Below the pieces are notes generated by a model. The model did no database searches. It saw nothing but the letters and a program-made list of their open reading frames with translations, and had not been told where the DNA came from. DNA of 9,484 nt from Frankiales bacterium. Its GTDB lineage: Bacteria > Actinomycetota > Actinomycetes > JAFAQI01. Of this stretch, positions 1 to 7,150 are shown piece after piece. The stretch is from assembly GCA_019246495.1 (NCBI GenBank), contig JAFAQI010000086.1, positions 1 through 9,484 of the forward strand. Direction: 5' to 3'. Made by a program: the position numbers and the translations under genes. Numbering within the stretch: position 1 is the first letter of the stretch; each line of letters opens with the position of its first letter.

Positions 1-1584
1 CTGGCTGCTGCGTTGGCCCGGTCGTGGGTCTACAGCAACGATGCGGTGCGGGGGGCGCCATTCGCGCTGGAGGCGGTCGAGCTCGCCGAACAATCAGGCG
101 ACGGGACGGTATTGGCGGACGCGCTCGACGCGCAGCTCGCGACATGCTGGGGGCCGGACGATCTGGCCGCACGAGTGCGCATCACTGCGCGATTGCAGGA
201 CGTCGCCGCACATGTTGACGATGTGCGCACCCGGATGGATGCGTGTCTGTGGCGGCTAACGACCGCTCTCGAGACGCTCGATGTGACGGGCATGCACCGC
301 CAGCTGTCCGCACTCGATCTGCTTGCTGAGGAAACCCAGTCGCCGCTGGCCCGCTACTTCGCGATGACGCGTCGCGCGATGCATGCCACCCTGACGGACG
401 ATCTCGATCGGGCCCGCGAGTTGGTCGAGACGAGCTACGCGCTCGGCATGGAGATCGGCGTCGCTGATGCCTTCGCCGTCTATCACGAACAGCTCGCAGA
501 GATCGCGCGTCACGCCGACGACGTTGACTGGCTGTTGACCGAGGCGGCACTGGTCGAGGACTACGCAATCAGCGAGTCGATCGAGTCGCTGATTGCCGAA
601 GGTGCCGTGCTCGCGCTGCAGACCGGCGACACCGAGCGCGCGTCCCGCCTCGTGCTTCAGGTTGCCGGAGGCGGTTTCGACAATGTCCCCTACGACGTCG
701 ACTGGCTGCTGACCGTTTCGAAGACGACCGAGGCCGCGGTCGGAGTTGGTCATGGCGACATTGCGCGTGCGGGCATGGAACTGATGGCGCCGTACGCCGG
801 AAGGTGCGTCATCAACGCCGGGGCCGTTGTCTGTGTGGGCGTCGTAGAGGACTACTTGTGGCAGGCGGCTGCGGCTGTCGGTGATCCGCGTGCGGCCGAC
901 TGGGGCGCGGCCGCTGCAGCCTCGTATCGACGATTAGACGCCCGCTGGTGGCAGAAGCGGGTAACGACGCCGCAGAAGGTGCAGAGCGCGGCGCTACTCG
1001 CTGGATCATCGCCAGTACAGGCAGCAACGGCGCGCGAACTGCGGCTGGTGCCCGGGCAACGGGTCTGGTCGGTCGGACTTGCCGGTAACACCCGCTTGAT
1101 GCCGGACATGAAGGGCCTGCACTACCTGCGCGCCCTGCTTCATCGCCCAAACGCGGACATCACCGCGCTCGAATTGTCGGCGATGGCCGCTGGCCACGGC
1201 ACCACGGTCTCCGAGCCAGACACCGGGGAGCGCCTGGACCGGCGGGCGCTGAGCGCCTATCGCGACCGGCTTCGCGAGATCGATGAAGAGCTCGCCGAAG
1301 CGCAGTCATGGAACGACACAGCTCGGATGGAACGGATCGAGGCCGAGCGGGAGGCGCTCCTGCGCGAACTGGCCGGCGCAACCGGCCTCGGCGGTCGGGC
1401 CCGACAGACGGACAGCTCCACCGAACGCGCCCGCATGGCTGTGCGCAAGGCGATCGCGGCCGCGCTCGACCGGATCGAAGCCGAAGACCCGAGCACGGCG
1501 AGACTGTTGCGTCGGACGGTGCGCACCGGCACTTCCTGCCGGTACACACCGGACCCCGACAGTCCCGTCGAGTGGCGTCTCTGA
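1..1584 (+). CDS. Large TPR-like regulatory protein, C-terminal part (5' end outside window)
   Basis: The frame is open from the first base and ends at TGA 1582-1584, leaving 527 residues of a longer protein. The first TTG (13) has no convincing ribosome site, so I do not treat it as a start. Visible residues up to about 335 are alternating amphipathic helices rich in Ala, Leu and Glu, as in TPR regions. The last 180 residues form a separate domain. A predicted beta/winged stretch contains MKGLHYLRALL, followed by a charged helical hairpin (YRDRLREIDEELAEAQ), GLGGRAR, and the ending RTVRTGTSCRYTPDP...WRL. From memory, this C-terminal domain ends many large actinobacterial regulators that carry an AAA/NACHT-like ATPase plus a cyclase or BTAD-type N-terminus. 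That N-terminal part is not in view, so exact class and target are unknown. No LuxR helix-turn-helix lies at the C-terminus. It converges on the next gene with 14 bp between stops. Confidence 0.8.
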   Translation: MAAALARSWVYSNDAVRGAPFALEAVELAEQSGDGTVLADALDAQLATCWGPDDLAARVRITARLQDVAAHVDDVRTRMDACLWRLTTALETLDVTGMHRQLSALDLLAEETQSPLARYFAMTRRAMHATLTDDLDRARELVETSYALGMEIGVADAFAVYHEQLAEIARHADDVDWLLTEAALVEDYAISESIESLIAEGAVLALQTGDTERASRLVLQVAGGGFDNVPYDVDWLLTVSKTTEAAVGVGHGDIARAGMELMAPYAGRCVINAGAVVCVGVVEDYLWQAAAAVGDPRAADWGAAAAASYRRLDARWWQKRVTTPQKVQSAALLAGSSPVQAATARELRLVPGQRVWSVGLAGNTRLMPDMKGLHYLRALLHRPNADITALELSAMAAGHGTTVSEPDTGERLDRRALSAYRDRLREIDEELAEAQSWNDTARMERIEAEREALLRELAGATGLGGRARQTDSSTERARMAVRKAIAAALDRIEAEDPSTARLLRRTVRTGTSCRYTPDPDSPVEWRL

Positions 1585-1598
1585 ACGAGCACCGCCAG

Positions 1599-1844
1599 CT
1601 AATGGGACTTGCGAGGTTTGGGCCGGAACCGCTGCTGAGCCGCCTGCTTGGTCATCCCGAAGGCTTCACCGATCTGGGTCCAGGTGGCCCCGTCGGCGCG
1701 CGCCTCACTGACCAGCGCGTGTTCGAGATCGGCCGCGGCCGCGGAGATGACCCGCGCCAGTGCCAAGCGTTCCAAGGCACGAGCATCGCGAGCCAGGTCC
1801 GCCAACGTCTTCGCGATGAGCTTCTCGGCCTTGCGTCCCCGCAT
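1599..1844 (-). CDS. Small helix-turn-helix DNA-binding protein (81 aa)
   Basis: This 81-residue basic protein is probably a cytoplasmic transcription regulator. Residues 1-45 are predicted helix (Arg/Lys-rich start, then an Ala/Leu-rich segment that could dimerise). Residues 51-73 form a helix-turn-helix of the type GATWTQIGEAFGMTKQAAQQ, resembling sigma-70 region 4 and the short actinobacterial HTH proteins with a 'W-x-x-IG-x-x-x-G-x-(S/T)-(K/R)-Q-A' core. The C-terminus is a basic tail (RFRPKPRKSH). The start is well bounded: an in-frame TGA lies two codons upstream (1850-1848) and ATG 1844 is the only methionine at the N-terminus. No Shine-Dalgarno precedes it. TACACT ends 6 bases before ATG, so a leaderless transcript is likely. 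TTGACG/CGTCAA palindromes cover this promoter, which suggests autoregulation (inference). Specific family and regulon are unknown. Confidence 0.82.
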   Translation of the reverse strand: MRGRKAEKLIAKTLADLARDARALERLALARVISAAAADLEHALVSEARADGATWTQIGEAFGMTKQAAQQRFRPKPRKSH

Positions 1845-1845
1845 A

Positions 1846-1890
1846 CGTCAAGTGTACGTTGACGCGCATTGCGTCAACATCGTGTTGACG
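1846..1890. promoter_or_regulatory. Tandem 19-bp palindromic operators (CGTCAA-N7-TTGACG, two copies)
   Basis: Two 19-bp sites share the same frame: 1846-1864 (arms CGTCAA/TTGACG) and 1872-1890 (arms CGTCAACA/TGTTGACG, 8 bp perfect). Their centres, 1855 and 1881, are 26 bp apart. The facing inner half-sites also form a perfect 8-bp inverted repeat, GTTGACGC/GCGTCAAC (1858-1865 and 1871-1878). Four alternating half-sites thus occupy 45 bp directly against the start codon of the HTH gene, overlapping its presumed -10 and -35 boxes. The obvious inference is an autoregulatory operator bound by the 81-residue protein. It could also control the divergent lysine-rich ORF. Confidence 0.65.
1849..1877 (-). 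promoter_or_regulatory. Candidate leaderless promoter of the small HTH gene
   Basis: Read on the minus strand, TTGACG (1877-1872) could be a -35 box. TACACT (1856-1851) could be a -10 box of the TANNNT type. The spacer is 15 bases, slightly short. Six bases separate TACACT from ATG 1844, which would place the RNA start at or next to the A of ATG. The absence of any ribosome site upstream agrees with this. Confidence 0.45.
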
Positions 1891-1927
1891 ACTTCACCCC
1901 CGCCGCCACACAGAAAGGGGCAACCTC

Positions 1928-1975
1928 ATGGCGAAGAAAAAGAAGGACAAGAAGGGCAAGAAAAAGAAGAAGTAG
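1928..1975 (+). CDS. Lysine-rich microprotein ORF (15 aa, 11 Lys)
   Basis: ATG 1928 to TAG 1973-1975 encodes MAKKKKDKKGKKKKK. A good ribosome site, GAAAGGGG (1913-1920), lies 7 bases upstream of the ATG, and a strong stem-loop begins 8 bases after the stop. It therefore has the parts of a complete small gene: leader, start, stop and terminator. Its AAG/AAA run is strikingly purine- and A-rich compared with the GC-rich surroundings. The peptide has no hydrophobic segment. It could bind nucleic acid, ribosomes, acidic polymers or membranes, or act mainly in cis as a slow-translating lysine tract. I do not recognise a family, and no function should be assumed. The divergent HTH gene starts 84 bp away, with palindromic operators between them. 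The main doubt is whether it is translated at all. Confidence 0.5.
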   Translation: MAKKKKDKKGKKKKK

Positions 1976-1982
1976 CGATTGA

Positions 1983-2015
1983 CGAGGATGGCGCAACCCT
2001 GCTGCGCCATCCTCG
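1983..2015. terminator. 13-bp stem-loop, probable bidirectional terminator
   Basis: The arms CGAGGATGGCGCA (1983-1995) and TGCGCCATCCTCG (2003-2015) pair perfectly around a 7-base loop. No T-run follows on either strand, as is common for GC-rich actinobacterial terminators. It lies 8 bases past the stop of the lysine-rich ORF (+) and 28 bases past the stop of the dhaM fusion gene (-), so it can end both transcripts. Confidence 0.7.
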
Positions 2016-2043
2016 CCCACCGAACGAGCGGTAGTCGCCAGCG

Positions 2044-4557
2044 CTACGCGACCGTTGGCCGACGAGACGCGCGCGGGGCCGGACTCGCCGTGTTCGCAGC
2101 CGCCACGAGGCTTCGCACCTCTGCGGCGCTCGACGCCTGCAACGCTCGATCCGCAAGCGCCGCACACGCCTGAGTGTCGAGTCGACGCACTGCCGCCTTC
2201 ACCGCCGGCACAGCCTGCGCCGAGACGCTCAGCTCCGACACCGACAGGCCCACGAGCAACGGGATGGCGGCCTCATCGGCCGCGGCCTCCCCGCACACTG
2301 ACACCGTGACGCGACCGCGCGCGGCGTGACCCACCTCGGCGACCAGCCGCAGCACGGCCGGATCGAGCGGGTCGGCGAGCCCGGCGACCGATGGGTTTCC
2401 CCGCTCCGCCGCCAGCGTGTATTGCGTCAGGTCGTTCGTACCGATGCTGACGAAGTCGATATGTGGCAGGAACGACGAGATTTTCAGTGCTGCTGCCGGC
2501 ACCTCGATCATGATGCCGACGCGAAGTAATGCCGGCATTCCCTCGTCGCCTGCAGCTTCCTTCAGGATCGCCCGTGCACGCAGCAGCTCATCAACCGTCG
2601 ACACCATCGGAAACATGACATTCACCGGTGTGTCGCGTGCAACCCGGCAGATCGCCGTCAGCTGATCGCGCAGCAGGTCCGCGCGCACGAGCGCGAGCCG
2701 GATGCCACGCCGTCCGAGATAGGGGTTGGCCTCGGCCCCCTGCTGGACATAAGGCAACGACTTGTCACCGCCCACGTCGAGCGTCCTGATCGTGATCGGC
2801 CGGCTTCCGAATGCCTCGGCCATCGCACGGTAGTCGCGCTCCTGCTCTTCGACTGATGGCGGCTGCGCCCGGCCGAGGAACATGAACTCGGTCCGGATCA
2901 GTCCCGCGGAGTCTGCACCTGCGCGCGCCGCCGCGACGGCGTCGCCGACCGAGCCGAGGTTGGCGGCGACCTCGACCCGCACACCGTCGATGGACAGCGC
3001 CGGCCGGGTTGCGTCGCGCACCTCGAGCGCGCGCTGCTCGGCGAGCGCGAGCGCTTGGTGCTCGTAGTCCGCCAACTGCTCACGTGACGACGCGACGACC
3101 ACGCGACCCGCGGTGCCGTCGACTACGACGGTCGTGCCGGCGGCGAGTTCCAGAACCTCCGGACCCGCCGCTACGACGGCCGGGATCCCGTGCGAGCGGA
3201 TCAGGATGTTCGCGTGCGACGTCGGGCTTCCGGCGGCGAGTACGACGCCGCGTACCCGGGCGGGATCGAGGGCTGCTGCCTGGGCCGGCGACAGATCTTG
3301 AGCGACCAGCACTCCGTCGACGGCGGCAACGGCATCCTCACCGCCCGCGATCGCGTTGAGCACCTGATGAGTGACGGCGCGCAGGTCGTCGGCGCGACCC
3401 CGCAGATACGGGTCCGGCAGCGCCGCCCACTGCGCCGCAACATCGGCCACCGACGCCATCCACGCCGCGCCGGCAGAGGCACCCGCTGCGACACGGTCCT
3501 TGGCGGCGGTGAGCAGCTCGGGGTCGGCGAGCAGCAGCAGATGCGCGTCGAAGATCTCCGCGTCGTTGTCGCCGAGGTCGCGTGCCGCGGCAGCTCGGAT
3601 GCGTTCGATCCCCCGCCTGACCTCCGCGACGGCCTCGATGAGGACGCGCCACTCGGCCGTCGGGGGGCCCGCCGGGATCTCGTCGACCTGTGGTGCGGCG
3701 TAAGCCAGCTGGTGGACGGGCCCGATGCCGATGCCAGCCGATGCCGGAAGCGGACCGCCGTCGGCAACGCCGCGCTCTAGCGGTGCGGCCGTGCCTGCGG
3801 ACGGCGCGTCGGTCGGCTCGTCGAAGTTCCGCTCGGCGAGCGACCGGAGATGGTCGACCGCGCTCACCGCCTGCCGCCCAAAGGCCGCGACTTCGACCTG
3901 ATGCCCCTGCAACGCGCCGAGCGTCGCGACCCGGCTCAGGCTGGTGGCCGGGACGGGCGGCGATCCGGTGGTGACGTTGCGGATGGTGACCGTTGCGTCG
4001 AGCCGGCGTACCTCAGTGACGAGACGTGCGGCCGGTCGCGCGTGCAGTCCGTGTGCGTTGGTGACGGTGAACGTCGCTGATGCGGCAGCCGGTTCGTCAA
4101 ACGCAGCTGGCCGTGCGTCCGTCGCTACGGGCGCGAGGTGGGCGGTCTTGCCGAGGAGCGCTGCCGTCGCCTCGGCCGCTACCTCCTCGCGCGTCGCGCC
4201 GCCTGAGGCGGCAACCGTCGCGACGACGAGGCCTTCCACCAGTGGTGCGGGGCAGAGCACAACCCGGTCTCGCGTGCCGTTCGCCAGCAGGTCGAGGGCG
4301 AGCTCCGCGCTGAGGACGGCGCTGCCGAGGTCCATGAGGACGACGACTCCGGCGGGGCTGTCGACCCGCTCGATCGCGGCCTTGATCTGTATTGCGTCGG
4401 TCCCGAAGGTCGTCTCGTCGAGGCCGGCGGCAATCGCGATCTGCACCTGCTGGCCGTGCAGCATCTCCGCCGCGAGGTTGACCGCAGCCTGCGCGAGGGC
4501 ACGGCTGTGTGAGACGACGACGATGCCGACGCCGCCCGTCACTTCGCCGGATGCCAT
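2044..4557 (-). CDS. dhaM: DhaM-HPr-enzyme I fusion: PEP-dependent phosphoryl donor for dihydroxyacetone kinase
   Basis: This 837-residue cytoplasmic protein should carry phosphate from phosphoenolpyruvate to the DhaL-bound nucleotide. Residues about 9-125 are a DhaM-type EIIA domain with phosphorylatable His17 (VVSHS) and the LMDLGSA motif. Residues about 160-243 are HPr with His172 in GLHARPA; Ser206 occupies the place of the classical regulatory serine. Residues about 272-500 are the EI N-terminal domain with His448 (GSPTSHANI). Residues about 520-810 are the complete EI PEP-binding barrel: RTEFMF, LDVGGDK, ANPYLGRRGIR, GIMIEVPAA, GTNDLTQYTL and the acid/base Cys755 (SVCGEA). E. coli DhaM lacks that barrel. 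The ATG at 4557 is preferred because TGAGGA (4570-4565) sits 7 bases upstream; a GTG three bases earlier (4560) is only 4 bases away. It is the last gene of the operon, 45 bp after dhaL. The final ~30 residues are low-complexity. Confidence 0.93.
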   Translation of the reverse strand: MASGEVTGGVGIVVVSHSRALAQAAVNLAAEMLHGQQVQIAIAAGLDETTFGTDAIQIKAAIERVDSPAGVVVLMDLGSAVLSAELALDLLANGTRDRVVLCPAPLVEGLVVATVAASGGATREEVAAEATAALLGKTAHLAPVATDARPAAFDEPAAASATFTVTNAHGLHARPAARLVTEVRRLDATVTIRNVTTGSPPVPATSLSRVATLGALQGHQVEVAAFGRQAVSAVDHLRSLAERNFDEPTDAPSAGTAAPLERGVADGGPLPASAGIGIGPVHQLAYAAPQVDEIPAGPPTAEWRVLIEAVAEVRRGIERIRAAAARDLGDNDAEIFDAHLLLLADPELLTAAKDRVAAGASAGAAWMASVADVAAQWAALPDPYLRGRADDLRAVTHQVLNAIAGGEDAVAAVDGVLVAQDLSPAQAAALDPARVRGVVLAAGSPTSHANILIRSHGIPAVVAAGPEVLELAAGTTVVVDGTAGRVVVASSREQLADYEHQALALAEQRALEVRDATRPALSIDGVRVEVAANLGSVGDAVAAARAGADSAGLIRTEFMFLGRAQPPSVEEQERDYRAMAEAFGSRPITIRTLDVGGDKSLPYVQQGAEANPYLGRRGIRLALVRADLLRDQLTAICRVARDTPVNVMFPMVSTVDELLRARAILKEAAGDEGMPALLRVGIMIEVPAAALKISSFLPHIDFVSIGTNDLTQYTLAAERGNPSVAGLADPLDPAVLRLVAEVGHAARGRVTVSVCGEAAADEAAIPLLVGLSVSELSVSAQAVPAVKAAVRRLDTQACAALADRALQASSAAEVRSLVAAANTASPAPRASRRPTVA

Positions 4558-4602
4558 CACGAGGTCCTCACCGATGCGGTCGTCTGCGGTCGTCGGATGG
4601 GT

Positions 4603-5247
<645 letters not shown>

Positions 5248-5251
5248 CTCG

Positions 5252-6253
5252 TCAGATCCCCCACCTCAGAGCCGGTGTGCGCACCGGCGCGTCCCACAGT
5301 GACATCAACTCGTCGTCGACACGCAGCAACGTCACCGACGCGCCGGCCATGTCCAAGGACGTGATGTATGAACCGACGAGCGACCGCGCCACCTGTACGC
5401 CGTGCTTGTCGAGGATCTTGGCGACCTCGTTGTAGAGCACGTAGAGCTCGATGAGCGGCGTGCCGCCAAGCCCGTTGACGAAGCACACGACCGCGTCACC
5501 CTTCGCGTAAGGAAGGTCGGCGATGATCGGTTCCACCAGCAGCGACGCGTACTCCTTCGCGGTCGCGAGCTTGCGCCGCTCGCGTCCGGGCTCCCCGTGG
5601 ATCCCGACACCGAGCTCGTACTCGTCGTCGCCGAGCTCGAACGTCGGCTTCCCGGCCGCCGGCACGGTGCAGCTGGTGAGAGCGAGGCCCATGCTGCGTC
5701 CGTTTGCGTTGACCGTGCGCGCGACATCAGCGACCTGCTCGAGCGAACGTCCTTGCTCGGCTGCGGCTCCCGCGATCTTTTCGAGCAGCACCGTGACACC
5801 AACGCCACGACGGCCTGCGGTCCAGGTGCTGTCTTGCACGGCGACATCGTCGTCAGTGACGACGGAGACCACCTGCGTGCCGGTCTCCGCGGCCGCGAGC
5901 TCGGCGGCCATCTCGAAGTTCATGACGTCGCCGGTGTAGTTCTTCACGACGTGCAGGACGCCGGCGCCGCCGTCGACGAGCTTGGTCGCCGCGAGCATCT
6001 GATCGGGTACCGGTGAGGTGAACACCTCGCCGGCGCATGCCGCGTCGAGCATGCCGAGACCGACGAAGCCGCCGTGCAGGGGCTCGTGGCCTGAGCCGCC
6101 ACCGGAGATGATGCCGACCTTGCCGTTGCGAGGCGAGTCTCCGCGGTAGATGACCTTGTGCGCGTGGTCGACCCGCAGATCCGGATGCGCCGCTTCGATG
6201 CCCTGGAGCGCGTCGACGACGACGTCCTCGGGTGCGTTGATGAGCTTCTTCAT
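5252..6253 (-). CDS. dhaK: Dihydroxyacetone kinase substrate-binding subunit DhaK
   Basis: DhaK binds dihydroxyacetone as a covalent hemiaminal on histidine and presents it to DhaL for phosphorylation to dihydroxyacetone phosphate. The 333-residue protein opens with the family's usual MKKLIN and has GGGSGHEPLHGG with His56, NYTGDV with Asp109, and GVGIHGEPG with His219, the residues expected for substrate binding. The C-terminal part has VNGLGGTPLIELY. I chose ATG 6253 over an 18-codon upstream extension because MKKLIN is the conserved N-terminus and GGAGGT (6267-6262) lies 8 bases before it. It follows the facilitator gene by 40 bp and precedes dhaL by 4 bp, so it is the second gene of the operon. 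All expected catalytic residues are present. Confidence 0.97.
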   Translation of the reverse strand: MKKLINAPEDVVVDALQGIEAAHPDLRVDHAHKVIYRGDSPRNGKVGIISGGGSGHEPLHGGFVGLGMLDAACAGEVFTSPVPDQMLAATKLVDGGAGVLHVVKNYTGDVMNFEMAAELAAAETGTQVVSVVTDDDVAVQDSTWTAGRRGVGVTVLLEKIAGAAAEQGRSLEQVADVARTVNANGRSMGLALTSCTVPAAGKPTFELGDDEYELGVGIHGEPGRERRKLATAKEYASLLVEPIIADLPYAKGDAVVCFVNGLGGTPLIELYVLYNEVAKILDKHGVQVARSLVGSYITSLDMAGASVTLLRVDDELMSLWDAPVRTPALRWGI

Positions 6254-6293
6254 GACGTCGTACCTCCGGTTGGGTTCGAGTGTGCGGTGATGG

Positions 6294-7079
6294 TCACGAC
6301 GCCGCAACGCTTACGGCGAGACTCGACTCGGGGTCAGCCAAGTCGATGCCGGGCTCTGCCACCTTGCGGTCGGCCGGTGTCCTTGCGATCAGGCCGTACG
6401 CGTAGGCGGCGGCGACGCCGGCGAGCAGCTCTGCGCACAGGTAGACGGGAATCTGGTGCCACTGCACGCTGCCGCCGGCGAGCTGTTGGATGAGCATCGG
6501 ACCGAACGTGCGCGCCGGGTTGATCGACGCCCCTGTGGCTGGGGCGACGGGGATGATCGCCGCGAAGACGACCAGGCCGATGGCCACGCCGGCAAAACCG
6601 GCGGCGGCCTTGCGATGGATGACACCGAAGATCGTGAACACCAGGATGAAGGTGCCGACGAACTCCGCAGTGAAGGCCTGCGTCCAGCTGATGTGGCCAT
6701 AGCTCGCAACGCCCAGACCCACGTCACTCGCTTTGTGGCCAAGGACGCCGAGAATTGCGGCGGCACCGAGCACGGCTCCCGCGCACTGCGCCGCGATGTA
6801 CGACGGCACCTGCGACCAGGGGAACTTCCCGGACGCCGCGAGCCCGAGCGTCACCGCCGGGTTGATGTGGTTGCCGCCGACGTGGCCGAGCGCGTAGACG
6901 GTCGCCACGACGATGGTGCCGAAGGCCAGGGAGATCATGCCGAGGTCGGCCATCGTGAACGGCGCGTTGCCGTTCACGATCAGGGTCGCGGGCACCGAGC
7001 CCACGCCGATGAAGACCAGGAACGCGGTGCCGATGAACTCGGCCGCGAGACGCTGGGTCCGAGTGTTCTCGTCGAGCAT
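6294..7079 (-). CDS. MIP-family channel (aquaporin / glycerol facilitator)
   Basis: This 261-residue membrane channel should have six membrane segments (approximately residues 13-33, 44-64, 93-113, 135-155, 162-180, 211-231). The two half-helix signatures are GGNHINPAVTLG (NPA at 73-75) and GASINPARTFGP (NPA at 187-189), followed by filter Arg190. Position, as first gene before dhaKLM, suggests uptake of glycerol or dihydroxyacetone. However, the residue after NPAR is Thr, where the classical glycerol facilitator GlpF has Asp (NPARDFGP), so sequence alone does not settle water versus glycerol. The start is ATG 7079, with AGGGGAGGA (7092-7084) 4 bases upstream. A much longer upstream reading lacks support and would run through the intergenic operator region into iclR. 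The cytoplasmic tail is acidic and then Ala/Ser-rich. Expression is probably controlled by the divergent IclR protein. Confidence 0.92.
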   Translation of the reverse strand: MLDENTRTQRLAAEFIGTAFLVFIGVGSVPATLIVNGNAPFTMADLGMISLAFGTIVVATVYALGHVGGNHINPAVTLGLAASGKFPWSQVPSYIAAQCAGAVLGAAAILGVLGHKASDVGLGVASYGHISWTQAFTAEFVGTFILVFTIFGVIHRKAAAGFAGVAIGLVVFAAIIPVAPATGASINPARTFGPMLIQQLAGGSVQWHQIPVYLCAELLAGVAAAYAYGLIARTPADRKVAEPGIDLADPESSLAVSVAAS

Positions 7080-7099
7080 TGGGTCCTCCCCTGACTCCG

Positions 7100-7136
7100 A
7101 ATGTCTTTCGACATTGTCGAATGTATCGCGGACATT
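7100..7136. promoter_or_regulatory. Tandem palindromes AATGT-N6/7-ACATT, probable IclR operator
   Basis: Two imperfectly identical inverted repeats lie between the divergent channel and iclR genes. The first has arms AATGTC/GACATT with a 4-base spacer (7100-7115). The second has arms AATGT/ACATT with a 7-base spacer (7120-7136). Their centres are about 20 bp apart, two helical turns, and the inner half-sites also face each other. IclR-family proteins often bind as paired dimers upstream of their own and adjacent genes. Assignment to this regulator is inference. Confidence 0.6.
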
Positions 7137-7140
7137 ACAA
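7113..7140 (-). promoter_or_regulatory. Weak candidate promoter for the facilitator-dha operon
   Basis: On the minus strand, TTGTAA (7140-7135) and GACAAT (7118-7113) are separated by 16 bases, each matching four of six positions of the sigma-70 consensus boxes. The palindromic half-sites overlap both boxes, as expected for repression. The leader would be about 25-30 bases with a strong ribosome site. Many similar weak matches occur by chance, so this is tentative. Confidence 0.3.
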
Positions 7141-7141
7141 C
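7114..7141 (+). promoter_or_regulatory. Weak candidate promoter for iclR
   Basis: TTGTCG (7114-7119) and TACAAC (7136-7141) are separated by 16 bases. Each matches four of six consensus positions. It overlaps the palindromes and the opposite-facing candidate promoter, which would allow autoregulation. The resulting leader of about 70 bases contains an inverted repeat. Tentative. Confidence 0.25.
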
Positions 7142-7150
7142 TGTGCTTCA

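Noticed and set aside
256..753. Open frame of 165 codons on the - strand within the large regulator
   Set aside because: It is opposite a convincing coding frame and has no ribosome site or known motif.
1257..1592. Minus-strand frame of 111 codons covering the end of the first gene
   Set aside because: It lies antisense to the conserved C-terminal domain. Its Arg/Ser-rich composition is typical of a shadow frame.
1845..2043. Possibility of a tRNA, riboswitch or toxin-antitoxin locus in the small island
   Set aside because: No cloverleaf or known aptamer was recognised. The lysine peptide lacks the hydrophobic segment of type I toxins, and the HTH protein has no toxin-like partner.
5848..5864. 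Perfect inverted repeat CGTCGTCA/TGACGACG inside dhaK
   Set aside because: It is explained by a run of Val, Thr and Asp codons (VVTDDDV) in conserved coding sequence, with a one-base centre that cannot form a hairpin loop.
6254..6307. Upstream extension of dhaK by 18 codons
   Set aside because: Its initiator has no supporting ribosome site, it overlaps the channel gene, and DhaK proteins begin at MKKLIN, which has GGAGGT at the right distance.
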